Positions 30,873 through 42,600 of a DNA stretch of 64,000 bases are shown here, one piece after another (positions within the stretch are counted from its first letter, which is position 1; the number at the start of each line of letters is the position of its first letter). The position numbers and the translations under genes are program-made. This stretch comes from Gambelia wislizenii. Its lineage: Eukaryota; Chordata; Lepidosauria; Squamata; Crotaphytidae. The stretch lies in assembly GCA_030847615.1 (NCBI GenBank), contig JAUMIR010000001.1:182113001-182177000 (forward strand), in the 5' to 3' direction. The notes beneath the pieces were generated by a model. That model worked only from the letters and a program-made list of their open reading frames with translations, was not told where the DNA came from and ran no database searches.

Positions 30873-32699
30873 TCATGTTTTCCCTCAGTTGTTATTGTTA
30901 TCTAAAAATAGCCTCAAGCATTTTAGTCTTTCCCCATCAGGAACTTTTATGGCATATATTCTGCTATTATGCTGTGGTGTTACTATGGCCAGTGTCACCC
31001 CTCCCTCCCATGGTGTCACCTGGTGTGGTTTGGCCTCTCCACACACCCGTAGTGCTGCCACTGCTATTATATCCAGTAGAACATAGGCTATTTCAAAACT
31101 GGTATCCAAAAAACCCTGTTATTTTCTGCACTCCATGTTTCTCTAGGTTTACAGTTTCCATCTAGAGACCAACCTACTTTCTTCTCTTTATCTCTAAATA
31201 TTCAGAACTTATTTCATCCACTTCTAGACAAATTTTAGTAACCCTCAATAGCAGACCACTGCTCTGCTAAGCAGTGCTCTTTAGTGGTCCTGGGCAGGCA
31301 TGAAGATCATTCACAAGCTCCTTTTGGTACCACCAAGCTTTTTCTAGTGCCCATGGAGCAAGCTGTCATGATGTGAATGGTCAATGAGGTTTCCTGCTGC
31401 ATCCATGTCCCAGTTAATTGTTTGTTGAAATGCCAGTGGAAGCAAACCACCTGTGAAAACTTGGCTGCAGTTCATTTCTCAGTAAAAAGCTGCACCATCT
31501 AGAAACACCCTGTTGATATTCAGTATAAAAGATGCATTCTTGTTAAACAACAACATTTTGAATATCAACATGTGATCCTTGTCATGGGCTGAAAATGATT
31601 AAAAGAGAATACTCAATACACAGCCAATGCTTATAAAAAATGTACATCTACTTTACAGTTCTATGTGTATAGGTATCCCTTCCCACACTTAAAATAATAG
31701 AACCCATTGTGGGGGGGGGGATATCCAGACATCAATTTACCCAATTGTTTTGATGCATAGATGGGGCCAGAGAAGTATTTACAAAATCCTTGCAAAGTCC
31801 TACAAGCTCTTCTCTTTTAACTTTTTCATTGGTTCCATTTTGCCGTTATTATCCTGTTTTCTGCATCTTGAATAAATGCAATACCAATTGTCCTTCATAC
31901 CATATTATTAAGGTCCTTATCTTTATACCTTCAGGCAATGGAATTATGCTCTCCTTTAGCTTGAAGTCGGAAGATACTCATTAGCAAGTGGGAATCCACA
32001 TCAAACAGTGGAAAATGTGTCATTGCTTTCTTTCATATAGCATTGCCACTCAGTCATATGATTTTTAAAAAATAGCTTGGCTTTTCATTGGTCACCTCTA
32101 TGTAACAACTTGATATTCCATGTCTTATTGAAGCTGTTAGTCACTTTTCCAAATATCAATGATGAAAAGCTTTCACTTACCGTGTCTTCCATCTAATTGT
32201 TTGTCCCAACTAGAACAGCATATGAATGTATGTAGGTGTTGACATAACATGTTCCCATTGAGTCAATGAATTTAATCTAGTTGGGACTAACTGGGAATGT
32301 AATTCTTTGGTAATTTTCACCCTGAAGGAAGGAATGAATAATATTTGCAATTTTCTTCTTGTTGTCAGAAAGTTTTTGAAAAATGTACAATTTTCACTGT
32401 TCACAGTTTTGAGACATACTCTGCCCAAAATTGGCACATGGAACTTTTGTGCAGAAAACAGCATTTTCTGCATAAGAAGCAGTATTTTATGGGCAGAAAT
32501 AATATTTCTGCTCCTTTCTCTGTAAAACAATCAGATGCAAATTTTGTGGAGGAAAAGTCCCAGACTGCAAAGATTCTTGTCCATCTATGGTTCTTCTCAT
32601 CAGGGTTTCTCAACAGTAAATAAACTTTTTTTAAAACCCTTTGTCAAATATTTTTGAATAATCTTCCCATCCCCGGGATTGACAATCACCTTTACACCC
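30873..32699. other. No recognisable gene or repeat
   Basis: The region includes a GGGGGGGGG run near 31711. At 32400-32520 it has mirror-like words (GCAGAAAACAGCATTTTCTGC, GGCAGAAATAATATTTCTGC) that suggest an old palindromic repeat. The frame at 30827-31165 has no domain. Confidence 0.4.
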
Positions 32700-34135
32700 T
32701 AAAATCTTCAACAGTTTTATGTATGTATTTCTTCCAGCATGGGATCCAAACATCTTACAACATGGATGAAAACCAGGTACAACTAAAACCCTGATGATAA
32801 AAATATCTATTTTAAAAAAAACAATTTAAAAAGCCACCCCAGTAAAACATTGTCAATTTAAAAACAGCATAAGGCATTTCAAAACATAAAAATAAAAATT
32901 ACAGCTCACAACTCATTAAAAGAGACTTTTGTACAACCAGTTAATTGCCAAATGTCTGATTAAATAGAATGGTCTTTACCTGCTGGCAGGAAGAGAGGTG
33001 GAGGGGGGGTCTGCCTAGCTTCCTGTGGAAGAGAACTCAGCAGCCTGGAACCAGCCACAGAGAGGGGCCTCTCATGTGTCCTCACCAGATACGCCTGTTA
33101 CAATGGAGCGACCAAGAGAAATCCTTGAGGCTCAAGCAGGCTCATAGACAGAGAGCAACACTGGCCTTGTTTACACAAGGGGAAAAGCCTGTGCCCTCCA
33201 CTGAATCTGGTGCAATAAGGCCACACAAGGTGCAGCCTTATCCCTGAATTTAGTTCAGTAAGGGCACACAACGTACAGCCTTATCCACACCAAACTTGGG
33301 GTATACCACCTTAACCTGGGTTTAAAAAACTCAGAAATTTCTCAAAAGTTTGCATGAAACGCCAGTGTTTCCTGTAGTGTGAACAATGGATCTGCCCTGG
33401 ACTCTGGAGGGGAAGTAGGGAGGCAGGACAAATTGCTGCCTGGCAGGTACCGCTGTTTACCTCAATGTAGGAGCCAGTTCCTGGCCCTGGACACTTACAG
33501 AAAGGTTTTTCCCTCCTCGGTGCCACCACTGCTGGCATGCAGTCACTTGCTCTGAGGATGCAGAGAAACATGTAGACAACCACCCAATGCCCCTGCAGAA
33601 AAACAGGTAGTGGGGTGGCTCCAGGGCAGGTCCGTGACAGGATAGGTTGGGGAGTCTATTTCAACTTTTGCCCCAGTGCAGAAAACCTCACACCCTTTCA
33701 GATAATCTGGACCTAAGATAAATAGATCTTCATAGGTCATAACTAACACCTTGAAATATGCCCAGAAATGAACCAGTAGCCAAGGAAGCTGTTTCTACAA
33801 GGGTGTTAAATGTTTCCCATAACTCCCTAGTTGCAATATTCTGGAGTAATATAGTAATCTAAATGGAATGTAATCAAGGATGTATCATCATAGCCAGATC
33901 TGACATCTCCAGGAACAGGTGCACTAGTTTCAGCTGGGCAAGCACACTCCTGATTACTGTCAAAACCTAGGCATCCAGACTCAGGGCTGAATCCAGGAGT
34001 ACACCTATGCTGTGAGTCTGGAATTTCAGGGGGAGTGTAACCCCATTCAGCACAGGCTTAATCCCTATTCCCACTTGGGTGATGCAGGATAGTAGGTTGT
34101 ATTTGATTTAGTTGGTGTGAAGGTTGTAATCATGG
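32700..34135 (-). mobile_element. L2-like LINE, decayed RT end and 3' UTR
   Basis: Minus-strand translation near 33900-34090 reads VLNGVTLPLKFQTHSIGVLL followed by DSALSLDAQVLTVIRSVLAQ and LKLVHLF. This is the post-RT segment typical of L2/CR1-group LINEs in reptiles and fish. Near 32940-32980, QVKTILFNQTFGN and a stop correspond to the protein's C-terminus. An AT-rich 3' UTR runs to about 32700. The middle (about 33150-33840) is too diverged or interrupted to follow. Confidence 0.6.
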
Positions 34136-36159
34136 GAAAAGATGTGAAAGAGAAGAAAGGGGATTGGTGATATGACCTAATGTAGATTTCCCATCTCCCT
34201 TTACAGATAAGTCTGTATGTACCTGGTTGCATGTACTGTCTTTAACATTACTTTCAGATGGATGATTGGGAAAGATCGCCTTACTGGCTTACTGCTCTTC
34301 CAAGCTGGTAAACAGTTCCTGCCATTCTAGCAGCCCCTGTGTGTTATGTTAAAATTGGAAAAATACCAGATATGCCTCTTACAAACACACCTCCCTTGTA
34401 ATTGCAGGATTTTACATCCTTGGTGTTTTATGTACTAATTATAGAGGGGTACATTTCCAAAAAATTTACATGTGATGCTCCAGACTGCAGTGACCAGCAT
34501 TCCTCACCACTGGATATGCGGACTAGGGTTGATGGGAAATGAGCCCCAACAATATTTGAATCTCTTCATTTTACTCTCCCCTTTTCTAATTCTCAGATTA
34601 TAAAGCTGGGTGAGATGGGGATAAAATACCCCACACTATTAATTACTATAGTATAACATGTAAGGAACATAGGGAGGAGTTCAGTTCTTTACCAACTATT
34701 TTCTTCTGTTGAAAAAAAAGAAAGAAAACAGAAAAGAAATGACAGGGATAAAATTCTAAGATAACATTAACATGAAAAATAACTCATGCTTTTGAAAACA
34801 GTGAAAATGAAGAACCAGCCCTCCTACTAAGCAGAGTCAGGTGACCTGATTTTTGGTGCCAAGAAAAGGCAGTATATTCTCAGTTATCTAATTTATTATT
34901 ATTGCATTTTCACTGTCATGGAGAAGAAAAGCTGTATATGGGATTTTCTTCTCCAGGTGACATCAGTAGGCAATAGCCACCTTGATGAGTTACAGTAAGG
35001 CTGCAGTTGGTGTTCTGTCTCCAGCAGCAAGTATGCTTAGCCTGTAGCGTCATTAAAAACAAAACAAAGTTTAACTCACATCTCTTGGACCTCATGCCTT
35101 TTTAAAGCCCTTTGGTGACTTGTGCTGTTATATAAAGTGATTGCAAAGAAACCAAAAACTCAAAACAGCCAGATGTACTATCACATCAATGAAGTGAATA
35201 TTTTCACATTCACAATTACTGAATTTATGTAAGAGGTTAAATTTCAGGAAAATTCTAATGGCAACCTGCAGCACAATTTGTGGTGGCAGTCTTAATTATA
35301 TTGGCTTGAGTGAAATGCACTTCAGCTTGGAAACACAGCAGAACACACACACACACACACACACATGATGCGCACAAACACACCTGTGTTTAAATTAGCC
35401 AGCATATCTCTCTCCTTCAGTTTCTATAACTTTCCTTCACAAAACAAGTGAAAATAGTAGCTTTTCTAACTGATTATTAAAATTACTATCATGAAGTCTT
35501 TTAGGCTATAAATATTTTTTATTTTTATAAAGTTATTTCTCTCTTTAAAAAAAGATTAAAGTGCTTATGTGTCACAGAAGTGCACAATGTCACAGAAAGA
35601 CATTGGCCAAACTATTAAGGCGGTTAACCATCAATGACATTTTTGCAAGCTCTTTTGATATTTGTAATGTAAAATGTCTGTTTGCACCTAGCAGAATCAG
35701 CAAACAACAATTATGCCCTCTTGACATTATCTCTCTCCCCACACCACAAAAATGGTTCGAAGAATTTGTTTGCACAATCAAAAATACTACACCTATCTTC
35801 CTGAAAGTTTGCAGACTTCTGTTTTAGGATGGCCTCTTCAGTGTTTACCATTTTTATACAAATTGCCACCCAAAAATAAATAGATAAAAAATAAATAGGA
35901 GGATCCGTGAATCATGTTGCATAAATCCCAAATTGCAAATTCATTGCTGCACAAAAGCATTGTATCTATTCACCTGAAGTTTGTCAGACTTCATCCTCTC
36001 AAAATAAAAAGCTATACCAGCAAATTTCATCCAATTCAGTAGAGAAATAGAAATATTATGAATTTTAAATAATAAGTTTAACTTATTGTGTAAAAAAAAA
36101 AAATCCCTGCAACCTGCCTTAACTTAATCACACCACGGGGTGGTTTTGTTTTGTTTTTC
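34136..36159. other. Unassigned; short repeat at 34470-34565 and (AC)n at 35343-35364
   Basis: GATGCTCCAGACTGCAGTGA and GGTTGATGGGAAATGAG match the GTTGTTGGACT short repeat family. The AC dinucleotide run is about 22 bp. No gene seen. Confidence 0.45.
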
Positions 36160-36960
36160 CTTCATCTATAGGACAGTCAGGAGTGCCTGTTATCAACTTA
36201 GGCTGATACACCAGCTGCGCCCTTTCCTGGAAACTAGGGACCTCAAAACTGTGGTACATGCACTGGTAACCTCCCGTCTGGATTTCTGTAATGCGCTCTA
36301 CATGGGGCTACCCTTGTGCTTGACTCAGAAACTTCAACTAGTCCAGAACATGGCAGCCAGGTTGATTTCTGGCATTTCCAGAAGAGAGCATATAACACCT
36401 GTGCTAAAAGCTCTCCACTGGCTGTCTATTAGTTTCCGGGCACAGTACAAGTTGTTGGTTATGACCTTTAAAGCCCTACATGGCTTGGGTCCAACTTACC
36501 TCCGGGACCACCTCCTTCCGTACGACTCTCCCCGCGCACTTTGGTCCTCTGGGAGGAATCTGTTACAGCCTATGAAAACAAGGCTGTTGGTGACCTCCCA
36601 GAGGGCCTTCTCTGCTGCTGCTCCCAGATTATGGAATGGCCTGCCAGACGAGATCCATCTTATTACCACCTTAAACAGCTTTAAAAAAGCTGTCAAGATG
36701 GATCTTTTCTGGCAGGCCTTTCCTGAATAATTATCCCGGCCAAAGACTCGGCTGTCCTTTCTGGGCTGTGATTGTATGTTTTAATTTTTTCTTCTAACTT
36801 ATATATTTTTAATTATTGTATGTTTTTAATCCTTCATAATTTAATATTATTTTAAGGGGTGGGTGGGCTAGGGTATTGTGATTATGGAGTTTTTATATTG
36901 TAAGCCGCCCCGATTGCATTGCAGAGGGGCGGGATAGAAATAAAATTTTATTATTATATT
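36160..36960 (+). mobile_element. L2-like (Jockey-group) LINE, best 3' copy
   Basis: The RT C-terminal coding part (36163-36729) is followed by an AT-rich 3' UTR and a GTAAGCCGCCCCGATTGCAT / GCAGAGGGGCGGG hairpin. It ends in a TTATTATT tail near 36960. The coding part starts abruptly, so the copy is 5' truncated. It defines the family also seen at 13736, 47639 and 48090. Confidence 0.85.
36163..36730 (+). pseudogene. L2-like LINE ORF2 C-terminal region
   Basis: About 190 residues stay in one frame to a TAA. QLRLIHQLRPFL, VVHALVTSRLDFCNALYMGL, LQLVQNMAARLISG, HITPVLKALHWLSISFRAQY, KALHGLGPTYLRDHL and RLWNGLPDEI are the conserved post-RT blocks of Jockey/CR1/L2-group LINEs. The catalytic FADD motif lies upstream and is not included. 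The good state of the frame suggests moderate age. The listed ATG (36140) is not a true start. Confidence 0.8.
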
Positions 36961-37077
36961 ATTATTTATTTATGTTTGATGTGGAACACCATATTCATTA
37001 CTGAAATTGGCTTGCAGATCATATGTTTCAATTGAGTATTGGTTCTGCTGGTGGTAAATCTCTCTAACAATTAATGT

Positions 37078-37591
37078 AGGGCTTATCAACAAGCAATTTA
37101 TCCCAGCTTGCCCCAGTTTCTGAACCCTGTAGTCCAAATGACTCATAGCATATACCCCGATATGCTCCCGGGCAGTCCAAATGACCCCTGGAGCAGATAC
37201 AGGGCTGGAATGGGGGCAAGCCAGGATAGGGCCCTTTACAGCAATATAACATCATACCCCACTGATTGGGCCCCCGGTGTCCATGGGAGCCTGTCCCAGA
37301 ACTTCTTTCCTTGCTGCTGCTGCCAGCTCTCTGGCTTTCCCAGAAGCCAGGCAGGGGTCTCTCAGCATGTGACTGAGGTGGTTCATATGCAGAGGGCCGC
37401 AGTCACATGTTGTGGAACCCCTGCTTGCTGCAGAAAATGGTGGCATTGGCGATGGCTTCAGTGATGGGCTGGTGTCCTGTTTGGTCATCAGTCCATTTCC
37501 TCCAGATAACAAGAGGGAAATGGGCCAGAGCCAGAGCCAGGATATGCTGATGGCGAGCCAGTGTATCCTGGCTTGTGTAGATGAACCCTCA
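37078..37591. mobile_element. Non-autonomous DNA element with GGGCTTATC ends, copy 1
   Basis: It begins TAGGGCTTATCAACAAGC and ends GGCTTGTGTAGATGAACCCT, an inverted pair. GGGCAGTCCAAATGACCCCT, AGGATAGGGCCCTTTACA and AGCCAGGATATGCTGA-like words recur in the same order in the element at 57555-58036. It is about 510 bp, GC-rich inside, with no transposase. The open frames over it are chance. Confidence 0.7.
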
Positions 37592-37699
37592 GGATGTGTG
37601 TGTGCGCGCGCATTTGCAGAAAATCCTCCTTTGAGATATACAGTTATTTTTCCTCTGACCCTTTTTTGGTCTTGTGATCCTAAAAACAGAGATGATCAG
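37592..37699. other. Unassigned spacer
   Basis: Contains a GTGTGTGCGCGCGC run near 37598. No gene. Confidence 0.4.
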
Positions 37700-37892
37700 T
37701 CATAGACTCATAGAATCAGAGAGTTGGAAGAGACCACAATGGCTATCTAGTCCAACTCCCTGCCATGCAGGAATACACAATCAAATCATTCCCAACAGAT
37801 GGCCATCCATCTGTTTAAAAACCTCCAAAGAAGGAGACTCCACCACACTGCGAGGCAGTATATTCCACTGCCAAACAGCTCTTACTGTCAGA
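37700..37892 (-). mobile_element. CR1 3' end fragment
   Basis: CATAGACTCATAGAATCAGA followed by GAGTTGGAAGAGACCACAAT and, further on, CAGATGGCCATCCATCTGTT and CTGCCAAACAGCTCTTACTG match the last 190 bp of the CR1 at 9664. The octamer array is degenerate. Confidence 0.9.
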
Positions 37893-39690
37893 CAAATAGA
37901 AACATGTATTATAATGTTTTCTGTACAGACATACTTCAGTTAACAAAGGTTTTGATAAAGCATGTCCTTCTTACATCTGCCCAGCCCCGTGCTTTTCCTT
38001 CCCGTCCTCTTAACTATCTGGGAGGGTTTTTAGTAGTAGCAGTAGCACTGGGAGGATGGTGAACAAAGGCTGGAGAAGCACAGACTTTCAGTGTCAGGTT
38101 GCAACAGGTGTCTGGAGTAAACAACACAATAGAGATTTTACTGGGAAAGAATGGAAATTTGCTTTAGTCAACAATACTGTAACAGTCTTTTTCTACCTAG
38201 AGTAGGCAAGGCAAATAGCAGCTGCCCCCAGAATTCTTTTCTGAGCACGTGTGAACAGCAAAATAGAAAAAAAAATACACAATCCTGCCTCATCAGCTAT
38301 CCCAACATCAAAAAACCATAAATCTATATATGTTTGGGCTCTAAAAATGGAAATCATAAAACATGGAGGCTGGTGAAGAAAAAATTATCCCTGGATGCAT
38401 TTTGAAAGAAGCTTTCAAGTGATCTCTAGAAGGTTCAAAATGTCTTTAATTATGCAAGCATAAGTAAGCAAACAAATACACTTGGAACCTTATCTGGCCT
38501 GGTTGTTTTATTGCACATGTGCATAGTGTTAATTCTGGATAAAGGAATTTGCTGAAACATATTGAACTGCTCTCCTTTTATGTGGTGTAGAAACATATCC
38601 CTATTCTTTCTGTGTTATTTCTGTGTTTCTGTGTTATTTCCACATTATGTGGAAATGGGAACTTTTCCAAATATACGGCTTACAGGAAACTTTTAAGAGT
38701 TCAGATGTTGCAATATAATTTTAATTTTAGCAGGAATTCTCCATTTACTGTGCAAGCATAAGAGGAGCACTATAAATAAGTAAGAAGTAGTGTCATCTTG
38801 GATAAAGTGTCATGGTCATTATTGCTTTGAACACTGTAAAGATTGGGCAACTTTTCCCAATGATTATATCAAGATAGCAACTTTGATGACACCACCCTAT
38901 ATCCTGTATGAAGGACACAGGTCAAAAGTTTATTTTGCTTTGAAAATAGGCCTAGTAGTTAATCATACATGCTAAAACTATGCATAATGTGAGTACTTCT
39001 AGAGTGGTTAGGGCAGAGAAGTTAGAGAATGTCTAAGGCTTTGAAAAGATCTCAGAAAGGTTGTTAAAATTAGTACCAAAAACAAGAAACACTGAGCAGT
39101 TTTGACAATGCAGACGTTTCATTCAAATGCAGAGGTGACCTCTTAACCTCCCTCCCCCCAAAAAAGTTTTGTAGCAAAATGTTTTTAAATGCCTTTATTT
39201 CTAATTGCAAAAGTATGGACTTTATCAGTCCAGGCAAATACAGTGCCATAACAAATGCCTACTTAAGGGCACACATATCAAATGACATCATCCTTTCGTG
39301 ATTTTGTACTGTCCCAAAGCTGTTCCTTTTTATTGACAGGCCAAGCTGTCAATAGATCTCCCATGGTGCTTTTTTGCTGGCATTGCCAATGTTTGAAACC
39401 TCGTGCCATTATGCTCACATAAATACAGCATCAATGACAGTACACTTCCGGGTGAGATCGTGACAGCCAGGAAGGGGACACTCTTTTTATGAACCTCAGT
39501 GGTGTACTTTTAACTTTTAAAGTGTGTTTCTGTGCTTGTGTGAATGTTTTATGTCTTCATTATGCTTTTTTTTAATTGCTGTACTCACATCTTCTTGCAA
39601 GAATTGGTGAGATCTCAGACCATGAAGTAAATGGAGCTCAGTTCCTGCTCTATTTATGCTGGGGCTGCCTCTTTAAGGTAGGTCTGATAA
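37893..39690. other. No recognisable gene or repeat
   Basis: AT-rich sequence; short frames are not supported. Confidence 0.4.
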
Positions 39691-39696
39691 AGAGGG

Positions 39697-39744
39697 TTCT
39701 TTTGCCAGCATAAAAATGGTTCAAAATATGCCAGCAAAAGAATG
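39697..39744. repeat. Short inverted repeat (hairpin)
   Basis: TTCTTTTGCCAGCATA and TATGCCAGCAAAAGAA are inverted, with one mismatch, around a 16-base loop. TCTGATAAAGAGG and ATCTGATAAAGTCC lie on either side in direct orientation. It may be the core of an old palindromic MITE. Confidence 0.55.
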
Positions 39745-40153
39745 TTTCAGGAGGGTGATCTGATAAAGTCCTAAGACACTTTTATATTATGAACATTGAT
39801 ATACCCATTGAAGTAAGGAGACAACCATGCCCTGTTTGAATTTTTGCTCCACATGCCAGGGAGTCCTGTTTGTGCCATGCAGGGTGCACCTGAGTTGAAG
39901 AGGAAGCTCTTTTGGTGTGTGGCCCATTCCTACCAATTTCTACCATCAGTGTGTTGAGTAGGAACCTTTTTTTTTTTTTTTTTTGGTCCAGCCAGTCAAT
40001 TAGAAGCTGGAGCCAGCATTCCACTGGTGAATCAGAAATGGCTTACTTCTGTCTGGTCTGATACTAGAGTTCTTAATGGAACTGTAACCAGGCTTCTCTT
40101 GCAGTCTACAGTTTGTCTTTCTCCATAGTTAGGCAATTCAGCACTGCCATGAA
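39745..40153. other. Unassigned, with a T-homopolymer near 39968
   Basis: About 17 T in a row; no gene or repeat recognised. Confidence 0.4.
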
Positions 40154-40499
40154 CATTCTACTAGAAAACACAATGATGGCCAACTGTTTATTCCTTTTTA
40201 AAAAGCCCTACGTGTTTCGGCTTGTATGTAAAAGGCATTCTTCGGGGGTTAAAAACAAAACACAGATACAATTTATTATAATTTCAACTCGTGTTTTCTA
40301 CTGAATGGTATGTATATTTCTGATATGTTAAAAATGTAATTTTATGGGATAAGGTACTATAGTGTTGTTCTGTCTTTTTAATAAATTATAATAGATTGTA
40401 TTTGTGTTTTGTTTGTAGCCCCTGGAGAAGTCCTTTTCCATACAGGCCGAAACGCGTAGGGCTTTTTAAAAAGCAATAAATAGTTGACCATCCAATAGC
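40154..40499. mobile_element. Fold-back element with about 115-bp inverted arms
   Basis: The left arm reads GATGGCCAACTGTTTATTCC, AAAAAGCCCTACGTGTTTCG, then CAAAACACAGATACAATTTA (40162-40280). The right arm is the inverse: AATAGATTGTATTTGTGTTT, then GGCCGAAACGCGTAGGGCTT, then TAAATAGTTGACCATC (40384-40495). Arms differ at several sites. The central 100 bp is AT-rich. No coding capacity; transposon class unknown. Confidence 0.75.
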
Positions 40500-41499
40500 A
40501 CATGGAGCTTGTCTGCTCATTGTTGTCTGCTTACATACATGCTTTTCAGTACTCTTTTCACATGAGCATCTACTAGCCACTAGTTGATGGGATTATGGAG
40601 GAATAGAGGAAGCAGTGGTTTCTCCCATTACTTTGCTTTGGCTTTCCATGAATGCATGCTAGTTTCATACTTTATCATAAATACTCTGTTCACACTGAGC
40701 CAGATGCAATGTATGGCAAGGTGGATATCCCCTTAAAGGATCTAAGGGGTAGAATCCAGTGGCACTGTCTCAGTTCACATACAAGTCTCACTGTAAGGTG
40801 TTGGATGTGAACCATATGATAGTTCACACTAAAGTGAAGTTCCTTAACCCAATACTTCATCTGGCTCTCTGGTAGGTGGGTTGAAATGGAACATAAGCTA
40901 GAAGATGGGTCATTCAGTGATTGGATTGGTACCCTATGAGGCACAAAAGTTTAAGCTATAACTAATGAAGTTGTAGGCTTTGCTCAACACAAAGTTGTCA
41001 TGTCTTTGTTCTCCTCCTAGAATTCTTTCCCTATAATATTCAATGCTGGGGCACATGCATCTTGTGTTTCTCTGTGCTTGTTTAGACTATCATAATGCAG
41101 TAAAAACAAGGAAGGTTTTAAATATTACTGTTTCCTCAGAATTTCTACTATTTTCCTTCTCTGAGAATTCTAAAAACCAGAAGTAATTGATACCCTTTCC
41201 CTGTGAGGTTTACATTATTGAAAGAATTATTTGTTCAAAGAAAGGATCAGAAAATAAACTGTAGAGACGACAAGACAGCAGAATGTTTTCATTTCAGGCT
41301 CATTTTATTATGTAAGCTCCTTTGTCCCTACTGACATTTTCTGTAACTCCTGTAATTCCTATCCATTTGCTATGCTGTCGGAGCTGATTAATGTTGATGT
41401 TAGACAGCTTCTGGAGGGGCGCATAACCCCAAAGCCTGGTCTATACTGCCTGATAGCAGTTGTCCAGAGTTTTATACAGATGCTCTTTCTACCCATAGA
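40500..41499. other. No recognisable gene or repeat
   Basis: Nothing supported; short frames lack motifs. Confidence 0.4.
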
Positions 41500-41576
41500 T
41501 TCATAGAATCATATAGAGTTGGAAGGGGTCTCATGAGCTATTGAGTCCAATGCCCAGCTCAGTGCAGTATCTACAG

Positions 41577-41815
41577 CTAAGGGGGCTTGCCCGACCGGCG
41601 CCCGCCAGAAAGCCCTCCAGCGCACACCCCGGCCCAGTAGGGCGGGGGGAGGAAGTGGGGGATCACATGGTCCTCCCTGGCAGCCGCCATCTTGCCTTCC
41701 CCTTCCCAGGCAGTCCGGTGGCAGGAAGGGGCGGGGTTGAAGTGGCCAGCCAATCGGGCAGGGCCTGCTTGCCCCCAATTGGCCCGCGGCCACCAGGGGA
41801 GGCAGGACATCTGGC
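41577..41815. repeat. GC-rich insert with CCAAT box
   Basis: About 240 bp, very rich in G and C, with several CpG sites, a GCCAGCCAATCGGGCAGGGC word and CCCCAATTGGCCCGCGGCC. It interrupts the CR1. Composition and CCAAT words resemble the block at 19621. Frames on both strands are open but featureless. Confidence 0.45.
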
Positions 41816-42102
41816 CTTCAATACCCTGAAATGAAGTTCATCTGCCCTTGCAAATTTGAAGTCATTTAAGTTAACTAGGTGACTCCAGGCTAGCTCCTTA
41901 ACAGTCTTGATTTGCAGTCCATATGGTTTGCCAAGGTCTCTGCTGATGCATGGAAGCACACAGCCTTCTTTTGAGGAGGGGGTGAAAGCAAAATAGGAAT
42001 TAAGCAGTTTTGCCTTTTTGTTGTGATCTGTTAGCACTTTAACCATCCTTGCTGAATAGCAGTCCCACCATTTGTTTGACTGTTCTCTTGCTTCAACCAT
42101 AG

Positions 42103-42412
42103 GAGATTATCAGACATGGCAAAAACCATGGCAAAAGATTGTGACAAGAACAGGAAGGGGTGAGATGATCAGATGATGTTGTCCTCTAGCATTCTGGGGG
42201 GCATAGCATGGCCATGAGGAAGGTTTCCCTTTTTATTAGAGGCTTGTCCCCATCAATAAAAAAGGGAAGCCTAATCCATGGCAGTGCTATGCCCCTGGAA
42301 CGGCAGAAGGGTGTGGGTATCTGGTAAGGTTGCCCTTTCTGTTCTTGTTGCAATCTTGTGATGTGGTTGGGAATGTGATTTTTTGGTGTGTTCCCCCACA
42401 TCTGATAATCTC
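42103..42412. mobile_element. Palindromic MITE inserted in CR1
   Basis: It begins GAGATTATCAGACATGG and ends CCACATCTGATAATCTC, with further inverted homology inward (GTGACAAGAACAGGAAGGGG against CCCTTTCTGTTCTTGTTGCA). CCATA occurs just outside both ends (42097-42101 and 42412-42416), consistent with an imperfect target duplication. It cleanly separates two CR1 coding blocks, so the CR1 was there first. The same family occurs at 1-116. Confidence 0.8.
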
Positions 42413-42600
42413 CATATTTGAAGAAAAAAAACTTTTTGTTGTTTCTTGCTTCCCTAGGCAGTGTCAGCTCATTTTGAACTTTAGCTTTCCTTACACTGTT
42501 CCTGCAAGCTTGGGCTACACATCTATATTCTTTCTATATTCTTATCAGAACTTATTCCAGAGAGATGAACAAGAAACTCTCTGAAGAAAGTTTGTGTAGA

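Larger units (their letters stand above)
41500..42600 (-). mobile_element. Old CR1, split by a GC-rich block and a MITE
   Basis: The 3' end (41500-41576) has TAGATTCATAGAATCATATA and GAGTTGGAAGGGGTCTCATG. Minus-strand coding remnants resume at about 41816 (LNSYFAFTP, LVNLNDFKFARADELHFRVL) and again at about 42425-42530 (ELTLPREARNNKKFFF). These match the region before RT in the CR1 at 11 kb, in the same order. Between lie a GC-rich insert (41577-41815) and the palindromic MITE (42103-42412). It is more diverged than the other CR1 copies. Confidence 0.75.

Noticed and set aside
39290..39770. Larger palindromic element around the 39697 hairpin
   Set aside because: I could not find matching outer ends; only the short hairpin is supported.
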